Source of the DNA: Croceibacterium mercuriale
GTDB taxonomy: Bacteria; Pseudomonadota; Alphaproteobacteria; Sphingomonadales; Sphingomonadaceae
DNA: 64,000 nt
Assembly: GCF_000802385.1 (NCBI RefSeq)
Contig: NZ_JTDN01000001.1
Location: 689,501 to 753,500 of the forward strand
Reading direction: 5' to 3'
Under the pieces are notes generated by a model. That model was not told where the DNA came from, made no database searches, and worked only from the letters and a program-made list of their open reading frames with translations. Both the position numbers and the translations under genes were made by a program. Within the stretch, counting starts at the first letter, position 1. Each line of letters starts with the position of its first letter. Below, in pieces: positions 23,301 through 31,629 of the stretch.

Positions 23301-23501
23301 CTGGGTTCGACCACCGCCCGCTTCGGCGAGACCGGCGAACGCTTCACGCTGGCGCCGGAGCAGATGGAAAGCGGCTGGTATGCTGGCCTGCGCGCCCTGG
23401 GTGGCGGGGCCAGGTTCGAACTGGCGGGGGAACTCCGCCTGGAAGATCGCCACGATGCCAATGCCGTGGCGCTGCGCGGAACACTCAAGATGGGGTTCTG
23501 A
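20301..23501 (+). CDS. Autotransporter (type Va secretion) with beta-rich passenger
   Basis: Codes for 1066 residues: signal peptide (cleavage after AAAAQ, about residue 18), a long repetitive passenger (about 20-775) rich in Gly, Ala, Asn and Thr that reads as a beta-helix, and a C-terminal autotransporter barrel (about 780-1066) ending in MGF, as required for BAM assembly. Two acidic clusters (DSDNDGDLDG near residue 112 and NNDEDADGIEDA near 277) look like calcium-binding loops. No protease or lipase motif is visible in the passenger, so an adhesin or structural role is the default guess. It lies 80 bases after the receptor gene and may share its regulation. Confidence 0.88.
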   Translation: MHRYLLASTAALAIAAPAAAQDLTTRVTNPVRTATIANGAAGNITITAAGSVVPTGGAAVTIDSNHAVSNAGAITVANADNATGILAQAGTTGDIINTGTITLDEPYTPTDSDNDGDLDGPLALGRNRLAIRTDGAHVGRISHTGTIVVEGNDSAGIRLGGPQTGALVHDGATTVTGDRAIGLRAQGVTGNVRLAGTMTARGQDAMAAHLAGDVTGAMVVQGAITATGYRYNAAPAGATRLDADDLLQGGPALLVEGNVTGGIVLAVPPRDASTTNNDEDADGIEDAREGSAAVVSLGAAPAMLIGATDRAITIGPVAGTSSGFGLQIDGRIGGDGVYAGVNGNGLAIGGRGGAVSVVNGIGVAGTVIANSNGASATALRLGAGATTPVLQVSGTVEARGGNAAAAQTTAIAIDAGASLPTIRNSGAIRATAGGADGNATAIVDRSGTVTLVENSGTIAASGATTASNRNVAIDLSASNAGVTIRQTPVAAGIAAPSIIGDVRLGAGNDRVELADGTLAGTVQFGAGNNVLALSGDAIHAGAATFGGGSDTLSLAGTAIFAGAADFGGGADQLTIAGTARFAGSLANAANLSVRVSGGTFDVARTATIASLDLAAGTTLGVTLSKAAGEGTDLTVTGAASFARDTRLQLRLADVGSAEGRYTVLRAGSLAGVGGLVTDTTLIPFLFKASVAGNGPANQLAVDVTRRSAIELGLNRSQTSAYPAIFAAIAGEDEIEDVFLGITDGGEFRATVRQMLPDHAGGTFESISQGTRALARQVADPQSPTWTVGGVNVVLNMSGWSTEKGEGVTDGFTQDGLGYGAGAEVDTGLGTFGLGASWIWSDYDNDAGSQTTGNTYGLAAWWRGAFGDFQTHLRGSIGRSDFESERSFAGNAGERQVDRDIAGDWNGTVVAASGGLSYELGSGAFFVRPQVTVDYTRLKEDGYTETGGGSLNLIVEDRTSDELGVNGGVAAGIDFMGKARGDESWFRVEGEGGWRELAGGTLGSTTARFGETGERFTLAPEQMESGWYAGLRALGGGARFELAGELRLEDRHDANAVALRGTLKMGF

Positions 23502-23673
23502 CGCACCGGCCGGCGGGGTGCGCGTCGTACCCCATGACCCCCCGCGACGCGTATCGCCGGCCGTATTCTCGGGCGTCGAGGTTCATGATCTCGGCGCCCG
23601 TCTTTTTGCCTGCCGCCGACCGCCGGCTTGCGATACACCCGATGGCGCAAGCCGTTCGCTGGAAGGAGCCGTC

Positions 23674-24423
23674 ATGCCCAAGCCCGACCATTACTCCCGC
23701 CGGGCGATGATCCGGTCCACCGCCACCGCGACCACGCTGATGGGGCTGGCGTCGCTGCCCGGTGCGGGCACCGCACAGGTTTCGCAGGATGCCGGCGCTG
23801 CCGGACCGCAGCCTGGGCCCAGGACCCGCACCATCGGGATCGTGCTGTTCCAGGATTTCGAGACGCTGGACGTGTTCGGTCCGGTGCAGATGTGGGGCCG
23901 CCTGGCGGATCACGCACTCGGCTTCGTCACCGCGGACGGGCAGCCGGTCCGCTCGTCCCAGGGCAGCGTGATCGTGCCCGACTGGTCCTTCGCCTCAGCC
24001 CCGCAGTTCGATGTGCTGATGGTGCCGGGCGGGCAGGGCACCCGGCCGCTGGTGGAAGATGCGGCGCTGCTCGGCTTTGTGCGGCAGCAGGATGGCAGCA
24101 CCAGCTGGACCACTTCCGTCTGTACGGGCGCGGCGATCCTGGCGCGGGCCGGCGTCCTCGACGGGCGCAACGCCACCAGCAACAAGCGGGCGTTCGACTG
24201 GGTCAAGCGCCAGTCCGACAAGGTAACGTGGCACGGCCGCGCCCGCTGGGTGGTGGACGGCAAGTACGTCACCTCCTCCGGCGTGTCGGCCGGCACGGAC
24301 ATGGCGCTGGCGCTGGTCGAGCGGCTCTATGACCGCGCAACGGCCGACGAGGCTGCCCACCGGGCCGAATACCGGTGGAACGACGACCCGCAGAACGACC
24401 CGTTTGCCGTGGCGGACAGCTAG
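23674..24423 (+). CDS. Exported DJ-1/PfpI family protein
   Basis: Codes for 249 residues. A twin-arginine type signal (SRRAMIR followed by a hydrophobic stretch) is present, so the protein is probably exported folded. The mature part has the DJ-1/PfpI fold with the nucleophile Cys in SVCTGAAIL and a preceding Glu-free strand (VLMVPGGQGTRPL). The family includes glyoxalases, isonitrile hydratases and chaperones; the ETLDVFGPVQ segment is common in the isonitrile-hydratase/AraC-GATase group. A GGAAGGAG six bases before ATG 23674 fixes the start. It ends 3 bases before the convergent LysR gene. Confidence 0.8.
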   Translation: MPKPDHYSRRAMIRSTATATTLMGLASLPGAGTAQVSQDAGAAGPQPGPRTRTIGIVLFQDFETLDVFGPVQMWGRLADHALGFVTADGQPVRSSQGSVIVPDWSFASAPQFDVLMVPGGQGTRPLVEDAALLGFVRQQDGSTSWTTSVCTGAAILARAGVLDGRNATSNKRAFDWVKRQSDKVTWHGRARWVVDGKYVTSSGVSAGTDMALALVERLYDRATADEAAHRAEYRWNDDPQNDPFAVADS

Positions 24424-24426
24424 GGG

Positions 24427-25356
24427 TCACAGGTCACCCGGTGCGTCCTGTGTCGCATCGCCTCCGCCCTCGGCCACGAACTGGTCGAGCAACCAGCGGG
24501 CCGCCGGGCCGGGCAGGGCGTCGCGGCGCCAGATGCCGCAGAACCGGTAGGTGCCGCCCGGGTGATCGGGCAGTGCCAGCCGCAGCAGGGTGCCCGCCGC
24601 CAGATCCGGCTCGATCATCGGCAGCGGCATGTTGCCCCAGCCGATGCCTTCGCGCAGCAGCGCGTGCTTGGAACCCAGATCCGCCAGCCGCCAGGTGCGA
24701 TGGCTGATGACGGAGAAGGTGCGCCCTTCGGTGAAGCTGGAACGGTCGGTCAGCACCAGCTGCGTGTGGCCGCGCGCCGCGCCGGACGGGATCGTGTCCA
24801 TGCGGGCCAGCGGGTGGTCGGGCGCGGCGACCGGCACCATCCGCACCGATCCTGCAGCACAGCTGTCGATCGCCGGCACCCCGATGGCCAGCGGTCCCGA
24901 CAGGCCGATCACCGCCGCGCGTTCCAGCACCATCGCGGTCACCGCGCCCAGCGCCTCGACATGCAACCGCAACGACACGGTGGGATATTCGCGCGCAAAG
25001 GCCCGCAATACGCGGCCCAGCCGTTCGGGCGGCAGCATCACGTCGACCGACAGGGACACCTCCGCCTCCAGCCCGTGCAGCAAGCCGCGGGCCTTGGCGC
25101 GCAAGGCGTCCATCCCCTCCGCCAGTCCACGTGCCTCCGTCAGCACGGCCCGGCCGGCCTCGGTCAGCCGCGGCTTGCGCGTGCCCTCCCGCTCGAACAG
25201 CACGAGGCCGAGCTGCGCCTCCAGATTGGCGATGCCATAGCTGATGACGGACACTGCCCGGTTCAGCCGCCGCCCGGCCCCGGCAAAGCTGCCCTCGTCC
25301 ACGATGGCCAGGAAGATGCGTAACTGATCGAGACTGGGGGTGCCGGGTTCGCTCAA
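24427..25356 (-). CDS. LysR family transcriptional regulator
   Basis: DNA-binding regulator of 309 residues with N-terminal winged helix-turn-helix (LDQLRIFLAIVDEGSFAGAGRRLNRAVSVIS-like region, residues 8-40) and a C-terminal periplasmic-binding-like effector domain. No ATG exists at the right place; I chose TTG 25356, which has GGAG eight bases upstream and gives the usual LysR N-terminus. Extending to an upstream ATG would overlap the pirin gene by 40 bases and add 52 residues foreign to the family. It is divergent from pirin and probably controls it. Confidence 0.87.
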   Translation of the reverse strand: MSEPGTPSLDQLRIFLAIVDEGSFAGAGRRLNRAVSVISYGIANLEAQLGLVLFEREGTRKPRLTEAGRAVLTEARGLAEGMDALRAKARGLLHGLEAEVSLSVDVMLPPERLGRVLRAFAREYPTVSLRLHVEALGAVTAMVLERAAVIGLSGPLAIGVPAIDSCAAGSVRMVPVAAPDHPLARMDTIPSGAARGHTQLVLTDRSSFTEGRTFSVISHRTWRLADLGSKHALLREGIGWGNMPLPMIEPDLAAGTLLRLALPDHPGGTYRFCGIWRRDALPGPAARWLLDQFVAEGGGDATQDAPGDL

Positions 25357-25392
25357 CTGTTCAACTCCATCGAACAGATCGTCAGGATTTAT

Positions 25393-25418
25393 CCTTCTGC
25401 ATGGAACAGCGTAGAAGG
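25393..25418. promoter_or_regulatory. Candidate LysR operator between lysR and pirin genes
   Basis: The 115-base gap between divergent starts contains a perfect 6-bp dyad CCTTCT-N14-AGAAGG, placed about 55 bases from the pirin ATG and about 37 from the LysR start. A dyad between a LysR gene and its divergent partner is the typical arrangement. No protein data support it. Confidence 0.5.
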
Positions 25419-25471
25419 TCCATATGACGATCAACGCCGGCGAGACCCGCCGGCCACAAGGAGACCGCACG

Positions 25472-26170
25472 ATGATCGACCTTCGCCCTTTCGACAGCCT
25501 TGGCGGCGCCAATCATGGCTGGCTGAATGCCAAGCATCACTTCTCCTTCGCCGACTATCATGATCCGTCCCGCGTCCACTGGGGCAATCTGCGCGTCTGG
25601 AACGACGACATCATCGCACCGCGCACCGGTTTTCCGCCGCACCCGCACCGCGACATGGAGATCATCACCTATGTCCGCGAAGGCGCGATCACGCATGAGG
25701 ACAGCCTGGGCAACAAGGGCCGTACCGAAGCCGGCGACGTGCAGGTGATGAGCGCAGGCACCGGCGTGCGTCATTCGGAATACAACATGGAGGATATGGA
25801 GACCCGCATCTTCCAGATCTGGATCATCCCGACCGCCACCGGCGATGCCCCGCAATGGGGTGCCAAGCCCTTCCCCAAGGGCGAGCGTTCCGGCCAGTTC
25901 GTGACGCTGGCCAGCGGCTTTGCCGGCGACGATGATGCCCTGCCGATCCGCACGGAAGCGCGCGTGCTGGGTGCCACGCTGAAGGCAGGCGAGACTGCGG
26001 AGTACCAGCTGGGTCGGACCCGGAAGGCCTATCTGGTGCCGGCGGCCGGCGCGGTGGAGATCGACGGGGTGCGCGTGAACGCGCGTGACGGCGCGGCGAT
26101 CAGCGATGTCGAGGTGCTGACCGTCACGGCACTGGACGACGCGGAGATCGTGCTGGTCGACGCGGCCTGA
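25472..26170 (+). CDS. Pirin family protein (YhhW-like)
   Basis: Bicupin protein of 232 residues. The metal site motif of the N-terminal cupin is intact (HPHRDMEI and a His in VRHSEYN), as in YhhW-type quercetin 2,3-dioxygenases and pirins. AAGGAG eight bases before ATG 25472 argues for that start over ATG 25424. Pirins are often paired with a divergent LysR gene, as here, and may sense redox or degrade flavonoid-like compounds; the substrate is unknown. Confidence 0.9.
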   Translation: MIDLRPFDSLGGANHGWLNAKHHFSFADYHDPSRVHWGNLRVWNDDIIAPRTGFPPHPHRDMEIITYVREGAITHEDSLGNKGRTEAGDVQVMSAGTGVRHSEYNMEDMETRIFQIWIIPTATGDAPQWGAKPFPKGERSGQFVTLASGFAGDDDALPIRTEARVLGATLKAGETAEYQLGRTRKAYLVPAAGAVEIDGVRVNARDGAAISDVEVLTVTALDDAEIVLVDAA

Positions 26171-26251
26171 CACGGACGGGCGGCACGGCGGCAAGACCGT
26201 CGTGCCGCCTGATCCTGCGCGGCGAGCCACTGCATCCGGCGGCGCGCGGTG

Positions 26252-29200
26252 TCAGCCACCGTCGGCGAGCGCGGCGGCCAGCTCGGCCTGCCGGAACGGC
26301 TTGACCAGCCGCGGCAGGTCCGGCGCGATCTCGTTCGCCTCGGCATAGCCGGACACGATCAGCACGCGCGTGGCGGGCAAACGCACCAGCACCTCGCGCG
26401 CCAGGTCGGTCCCGGTGTGGCCGGGCATAAGGTGATCCGTCACCAGCAGGTCCGGCACCAGCCCGCCCTGGATCAGGTCCCACGCCTGCTCCGCCGAGTC
26501 CGCTTCCGTGATGTGGTAGCCGAGATCGGCCAGCATGTCGGCCGTGCTGGCGCGCACCGCCTCCTCGTCATCCACCACCAGCGCGCGCCCGGCCCTCGTG
26601 ACCGGTGCTGCATCCTCCACGCGCTCGGCGGCATCCGGGCTGACCGTGGTGGTTGGCAGCCATAGCTGGACGTCGGTGCCCAGGCCCGGCCGGCTGTCGA
26701 TCGTCAGCACACCGCCCAGCTGCGCAGCCAGGCCATGCACCATGGACAGGCCTAGGCCGGTGCCCTGACCGATGCCTTTGGTGGAATAGAACGGCTCCAC
26801 CGCGCGCTTCAGCGTTTCGGCATCCATGCCGATGCCGGTATCCGCAACCGACAGGCGGACGTAGCTGCCCGGTTGCAGCCCGGGATGCTGGTCTTCCCCT
26901 GCCTGCACATGGCGGACGGTGATGCTCAGCCGCCCGCCATCGGGCATGGCGTCCCGCGCATTCACGCTGAGGTTCAGGATGGCCATCTCCAGCTGGTTCT
27001 GGTCGGCCAGCGCGGCGGGCAGGTCGTCGGCGACCTCCATGATCACCCGCGTCTGCGGGCCGGAGGTGCTGGCCACCAGGTCGGCCATGCCGCTGACCAG
27101 CATGCCCACATTCACCGGCTGCGGCTGCAATGGCTGCCGGCGCGCGAAGGCGAGCAGCCGCTGCACCAGGACCTTGGCCCGTTCCGCCGATTGCAGCGCA
27201 CCGCCGATCAGCCGCTGCTCCCGCTCCCCGCCGACACCCTTGCGCTGCAGGATGTCTAGGCCGCCGATGATGGGCGTCAGCAGGTTGTTGAAGTCGTGTG
27301 CCACGCCGCCGGTCAGGCTGCCCATCGCCTCCATCTTCTGGCTCTGCCGCAGGGCCTCCTGCGCGGCGAGCAGTTCCTGCTCCGCCCGCAGGCGATCGGA
27401 GATGTCCTTCGCCAGGTAGAAGGCACCGACGATCGCGCCGGCCTCGTCCCGCATCGGGGTGAAGCCGATCTCCCAGCAGGGCAGGGCGCAGTCCGCCCGG
27501 CCGAACACCTCCACCGCGGTGAACCGCTCCCCGGCCAGGGCGCGGCCCATCAGTGCTTGCATGGTTTCGCGCTGGCCGGGTTCGAACAGGTCGAACAGGA
27601 TATCGCCCTGCGCGGCATCGAAGCCGTTGGCGCGGCGGAATTCCTGGGCATGGGCGGTGTTGAAGGCGATGATCCGGCAATCGGTATCGAAGGCGCAGAT
27701 GGGGGAGGTGGTCGCCTCGATGATGTCGCGGCTGAAGCGCAGCTCCGCCGTCCGCTCGGCAACCTGGCTTTCCAGCTCGTCGTTCAGCTTGTGCAGCAAC
27801 CGTTCGGATTGCTTGCGCACGGTTATGTCGTTGAACAGGATGGCGACCTGATGCTGCCCCGGCTCGCCGACGCGATAGGCATGCACATCGAACCAGCGGC
27901 CCATCGGCTCGGCATGGTTCTCGAACCGTGCGGGCTTCCCGGTGGCCGCCACGCGGCCATAGGTATCGAACCAGTGCTGCTCCAGATCGGGGATCGCCTC
28001 ACGCACCCACCGGCCCAGCAGGCCGGCCATGCCGGTCTGCCGCTCGAACGCCGGGTTCATCTCCACCAGCCGGTAATCGGTGGCGGTGCCATCGGCGTCG
28101 AACTTCAGCTCGGCGATGGTGAAGCCGGCATCGACCGCCTCGAACAGGGTGCGATACCGTTCCTCGCTCTCCCGCAGCCGGGCTTCGGCGCCGATCCGCT
28201 GCACATGCGCCCAGCAGCGCTCGACCGCCGCCTCCACCAGCGCAATCTCCGCACCCTGCCAGTCACGCGGTCGATCCTGATGCACCGCCATCATGGCCAC
28301 CAGCCCGCCATCCTTGACCAGCGGGCAGCAGATGATCGCTTCGATGCCGATCGACCGGAACATGTCCTGGCCGTCCGCCGGGGCGAGCTCCTGCCCGACA
28401 TCGCGGACCACCAGCGTCTGCCCGCCATGCATGTCCGCCACGGCGCGCGATCCGAACAGGTCCAGGCGGTAGATCCCGGTGGAGCTGGCGACGCCAGGCG
28501 CGGCATAATCGTTGCGGATGATGAAGCGATCGCTGTCGGCATCCACATCGGCATAGGCGCAGCGTGATGCACCCAGCTGCTGCGCCAGCAGTTCCGCCAC
28601 CGCGGCCATGGCGTCCGGCGCGTCGACCGCGGATTGCAGCGCCTCGTCCAGCAGGCGCAGGAAACGCAGCCGCCGCTCGCTTTCCTGCAATGCCTGGTCG
28701 GCCTGCTTGCGCGTGGTCACGTTGATCGCGGTGCCGACCACGCGCAGGCATTGCCCGTCGGCGGCGAAGATCCCGCGACCCTTGGCCGCGACCCAGCGGA
28801 CCAGCCGGTCCTCCTTGCCGACGGTGCGATACTCCACATCGTACACGGCGCGCGTGTCCGGATCGGCCGCAGCGGTAAAGGCTGCGGCCGTGGCCATGCG
28901 GTCGTCCGGATGGATGCCGTCATAGAAGTCGCCCAGAGTTACCGGCATGTCCGCCGAAATGCCGAACATGCGCTTCACGATCGGCGGCCAGATCAGCACG
29001 TCCTCGACCACATCGACATCCCAGAAGCCGACCTCCGCCGCCTCCGTCGCCAGCCGCAGCCGCTCCTCGCTGATGGCCAGCGCCGCACGGCTTTCCTGCC
29101 GCTCGGTCATGTCCAGCATCGCGCCGATCATCCGCGTGGCGCTGCCATCGGCATCGCGGATGACATGGCCCCGGTCCAGAATGCTGGCATAGGTGCCATC

Positions 29201-30049
29201 GGCCCGGCGGAAGCGGTACTCGTCCGTCCAGCTGTCGGCCCCGCCATCGATCGCGGCATGGATGCTGGCGTCGATCCGCGCCCGGTCGTCCGGATGAATT
29301 TGCGCGATCCACCAGTCGCCGGTCGCCTCCGCCCCTGTCAGGTGGTGCCCGTGGCTTTCCTCCAGCGCGGCGTTCCACACCACCTGATCGGTGGCGAAAT
29401 CCCAGTCCCACACCGCGTCGTTCGTGGCCAGCGCTGCCAGCCTGTAGCGTTGCTCGATCTCGCGCAGGGCATCCTGCGAATGGCCGTGCTGTGTGGTCAT
29501 GGCAGAGATCAGCTCGGCGCGGTGCGCCTGCTCCGCCAGGGCTCGCCGCAGTTCCAGCTGCGTCATCACCTGACGGGCCAGTACCTCCAGCACCAGCTGC
29601 TGATGCGGGGTGATGCCGCCCGGGCGCGCCACGCGGTCCAGCACGCAGACGGTGCCGATCGGCAGGCCGGCGGGGTTGCGCAGCAGCGCGCCGGCATAGA
29701 AGCGCAGGCCATCGGGCGCGGCCACCAGCGGATTGGCGGCAAACCGCGCATCCGCCTGCAGGTCCGGCACGATCGTCAGGTCGCCCCCCAGCAGGGCATG
29801 CGCGCAGATCGACACGTCCAGCGGCAGCTCGCGCGTGCCGATCCCCCGCTCCGCCTTGAACCACTGGCGATCGCCGCCGACCAGGTTGATGACCGCGATC
29901 GGCGCGTCGAACGTGTCGGTGGCCAGACGCACCAGATCGTCGAAGTCGGCCTCTGCCGGGGTATCGAGGATGCCGTAGGCTTCCAGCGCGGCGACCCGGT
30001 CACTTTCCGACCAGGAAGGCGTGCCGGCGTCGGGACTTGAAGGGGGCAT
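26252..30049 (-). CDS. Hybrid sensor histidine kinase with GAF and PAS domains
   Basis: Predicted cytoplasmic protein of 1265 residues with no transmembrane helix. Domain order by eye: GAF (about 25-165), PAS/PAC (200-320), PAS/PAC (335-455), GAF (475-625), PAS (640-765), PAS (785-900), HisKA with His918 (GGVAHDFNN), HATPase with NARDAM, DTGIGM and GLGLSM, and a C-terminal receiver with phospho-acceptor Asp1205 (VTDHLMPG). There is no DNA-binding output, so it signals by phosphorelay or to partners not seen here. No Cys for a bilin is obvious in the GAF domains. It lies 74 bases downstream of piuC; shared transcription with the iron operon is possible but unproven. Confidence 0.9.
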   Translation of the reverse strand: MPPSSPDAGTPSWSESDRVAALEAYGILDTPAEADFDDLVRLATDTFDAPIAVINLVGGDRQWFKAERGIGTRELPLDVSICAHALLGGDLTIVPDLQADARFAANPLVAAPDGLRFYAGALLRNPAGLPIGTVCVLDRVARPGGITPHQQLVLEVLARQVMTQLELRRALAEQAHRAELISAMTTQHGHSQDALREIEQRYRLAALATNDAVWDWDFATDQVVWNAALEESHGHHLTGAEATGDWWIAQIHPDDRARIDASIHAAIDGGADSWTDEYRFRRADGTYASILDRGHVIRDADGSATRMIGAMLDMTERQESRAALAISEERLRLATEAAEVGFWDVDVVEDVLIWPPIVKRMFGISADMPVTLGDFYDGIHPDDRMATAAAFTAAADPDTRAVYDVEYRTVGKEDRLVRWVAAKGRGIFAADGQCLRVVGTAINVTTRKQADQALQESERRLRFLRLLDEALQSAVDAPDAMAAVAELLAQQLGASRCAYADVDADSDRFIIRNDYAAPGVASSTGIYRLDLFGSRAVADMHGGQTLVVRDVGQELAPADGQDMFRSIGIEAIICCPLVKDGGLVAMMAVHQDRPRDWQGAEIALVEAAVERCWAHVQRIGAEARLRESEERYRTLFEAVDAGFTIAELKFDADGTATDYRLVEMNPAFERQTGMAGLLGRWVREAIPDLEQHWFDTYGRVAATGKPARFENHAEPMGRWFDVHAYRVGEPGQHQVAILFNDITVRKQSERLLHKLNDELESQVAERTAELRFSRDIIEATTSPICAFDTDCRIIAFNTAHAQEFRRANGFDAAQGDILFDLFEPGQRETMQALMGRALAGERFTAVEVFGRADCALPCWEIGFTPMRDEAGAIVGAFYLAKDISDRLRAEQELLAAQEALRQSQKMEAMGSLTGGVAHDFNNLLTPIIGGLDILQRKGVGGEREQRLIGGALQSAERAKVLVQRLLAFARRQPLQPQPVNVGMLVSGMADLVASTSGPQTRVIMEVADDLPAALADQNQLEMAILNLSVNARDAMPDGGRLSITVRHVQAGEDQHPGLQPGSYVRLSVADTGIGMDAETLKRAVEPFYSTKGIGQGTGLGLSMVHGLAAQLGGVLTIDSRPGLGTDVQLWLPTTTVSPDAAERVEDAAPVTRAGRALVVDDEEAVRASTADMLADLGYHITEADSAEQAWDLIQGGLVPDLLVTDHLMPGHTGTDLAREVLVRLPATRVLIVSGYAEANEIAPDLPRLVKPFRQAELAAALADGG

Positions 30050-30123
30050 TGATGCAATCTCGATCGAAGCGGTGAGGACGCACCGGGCATTGGCGCATAG
30101 GACCCTAACGCTCAACGCATCAT

Positions 30124-30807
30124 TCAGGCATCGGCCCAGCGGCGTAGCAGGTTGTGGTACACGCCCGTCAGCCGGATCACCGCGGCATCCGCATGGCCGT
30201 GGGCAGCCGCCAGTTCCTGTACCGAGCGGTCGAGGTCGAACAGGATCGCGCGGGCGGCATCGTCGCGGATCATGGACTGGACCCAGAAGAAGCTCGCCAC
30301 CCGCCGGCCGCGGGTCACCTCCTCCACCCGGTGCAGGGAGGAGGAGGGGTACAGCACCGCATGGCCCGCCGGCAGCTTGACCATCTGCACTCCGAAATTC
30401 GTCTCCACCGTCAGCTCCCCGCCATCGTAGCTGGCCGGATCCTCCAGGAACACGGTCATCGACAGGTCCGATCGCACGCGCAGCCCGCTGCCCGCATGGA
30501 TGCGGATGGCGTTGTCGACATGCGTGCCGAACAGCTGCCCGCCCTCGTAGGCGTTGAACAATGGCGGGAAGATCGCCTGCGGCAGCGCCGCGGCAATGAA
30601 CAGCGGGTTGGTCCCCAATGCCTCCAGCACGTGGCGGCCGGCCTGCTGCGCCGCCGCGCTGTCCTCCGGCAACTGGCAGTTCCTCTTGGCAAGGGCGGAT
30701 TGCGGGCCGGAGGTGACGTTGCCGTCCACCCACTCGCCGCCGTCGATCAGCGCCCGCACGGCCGCCAGCCGCGTCGCATCCAGCAGATCGGGGATCGCGA
30801 TCAGCAT
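30124..30807 (-). CDS. piuC: PKHD-type Fe(II)/2OG hydroxylase, PiuC/YbiX family
   Basis: Codes for 227 residues with the family start [10 protein letters not shown]. The iron facial triad is H-x-D in [10 protein letters not shown] and a distal His in [14 protein letters not shown], whose Arg binds 2-oxoglutarate. PiuC/YbiX proteins are repeatedly found beside catecholate siderophore receptors (fiu-ybiX in E. coli), where they are thought to modify the siderophore or receptor, but the substrate is not established. Here it follows tonB by 6 bases, in a receptor-tonB-piuC operon. Confidence 0.92.
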   Translation of the reverse strand: MLIAIPDLLDATRLAAVRALIDGGEWVDGNVTSGPQSALAKRNCQLPEDSAAAQQAGRHVLEALGTNPLFIAAALPQAIFPPLFNAYEGGQLFGTHVDNAIRIHAGSGLRVRSDLSMTVFLEDPASYDGGELTVETNFGVQMVKLPAGHAVLYPSSSLHRVEEVTRGRRVASFFWVQSMIRDDAARAILFDLDRSVQELAAAHGHADAAVIRLTGVYHNLLRRWADA

Positions 30808-30813
30808 GGGCGC

Positions 30814-31560
30814 TCAGGCCCGCTCCGCCAGCACAAAGGGGATGGCGACGATGCCGCGCACCCGCACCGGTGCGCCGGCCTGTACCGTCGGCTGCCACCG
30901 CCACCGCCGCACCGCGCTCAGCGCCGCATCGTCCAGCCGTTCGAACCCGCTGCTGCGGCTGACGGAGATCGCCTCGACCGACCCGTCCGTCCCCAGCGTC
31001 AGCAGCAGTTCCACCGTTCCCTGCTCACGCCGACGCCGGCTTTGCGTAGGGTAGCGGGGCGGGGGAGCCAACAGCACCCGCGTACCCAGATCACCACTCT
31101 GCACCGTGGCGGCGGCTGCCGGCGGTGCCGGAGCGGCGGCCACCGGCTCCGCCGCTGCCGGGGGCGCAGGCGCGGCTACGGCCGGCGCCACCGCGGCCGG
31201 CTGCAACATCGCCGGCGAGAAGGCGATTGCCGGCCGCACCGTGGGCACCGGCAGATCCGGCGCGCGGATCGCCGTCTCCAGCTGGCGTGGCTCCATCGGG
31301 GAAGGCTGCGGCGCCTGTTCCGGCTGCGGCTGCTTCGTCTCGCTGCCAGGCGTCAGGTTCACCGCCACGATGCGCGCGCTGTCCTGCCGGCTGGCCCTGA
31401 CCCCCAGGCCCAGCAAGGCCAGCGCCAGCACGACATGCACCCCCAGCGTTATGCCGATCGCCGCAAGGCGGGGGCGCGGGTTGCTGCCATACCGGCTCGG
31501 TGCTGGCAGCAGCTCCATGTCCGCCTCATGCGTCAGGCCATCGGTGCGTCGCATCAGCAT
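30814..31560 (-). CDS. tonB: TonB energy-transducing protein
   Basis: Links the proton-motive force to outer membrane receptors. The 248-residue product has a short cytoplasmic N-terminus, one transmembrane helix (about residues 33-52), a Pro/Ala-rich periplasmic linker and a C-terminal TonB domain ([24 protein letters not shown]-like region and RWRWQP). ATG 31560 has GGAGAA nine bases upstream; an in-frame TTG at 31596 is less likely. No exbB/exbD is in the window. Being downstream of a catecholate receptor gene, it may be a dedicated partner. Confidence 0.9.
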   Translation of the reverse strand: MLMRRTDGLTHEADMELLPAPSRYGSNPRPRLAAIGITLGVHVVLALALLGLGVRASRQDSARIVAVNLTPGSETKQPQPEQAPQPSPMEPRQLETAIRAPDLPVPTVRPAIAFSPAMLQPAAVAPAVAAPAPPAAAEPVAAAPAPPAAAATVQSGDLGTRVLLAPPPRYPTQSRRRREQGTVELLLTLGTDGSVEAISVSRSSGFERLDDAALSAVRRWRWQPTVQAGAPVRVRGIVAIPFVLAERA

Positions 31561-31629
31561 GGCCGTTCTTCTCCGCGCAAAGCCCCCGAAGCTCAAGCAC
31601 TATCATGCAATCACCTCGCAATAGTAGCT

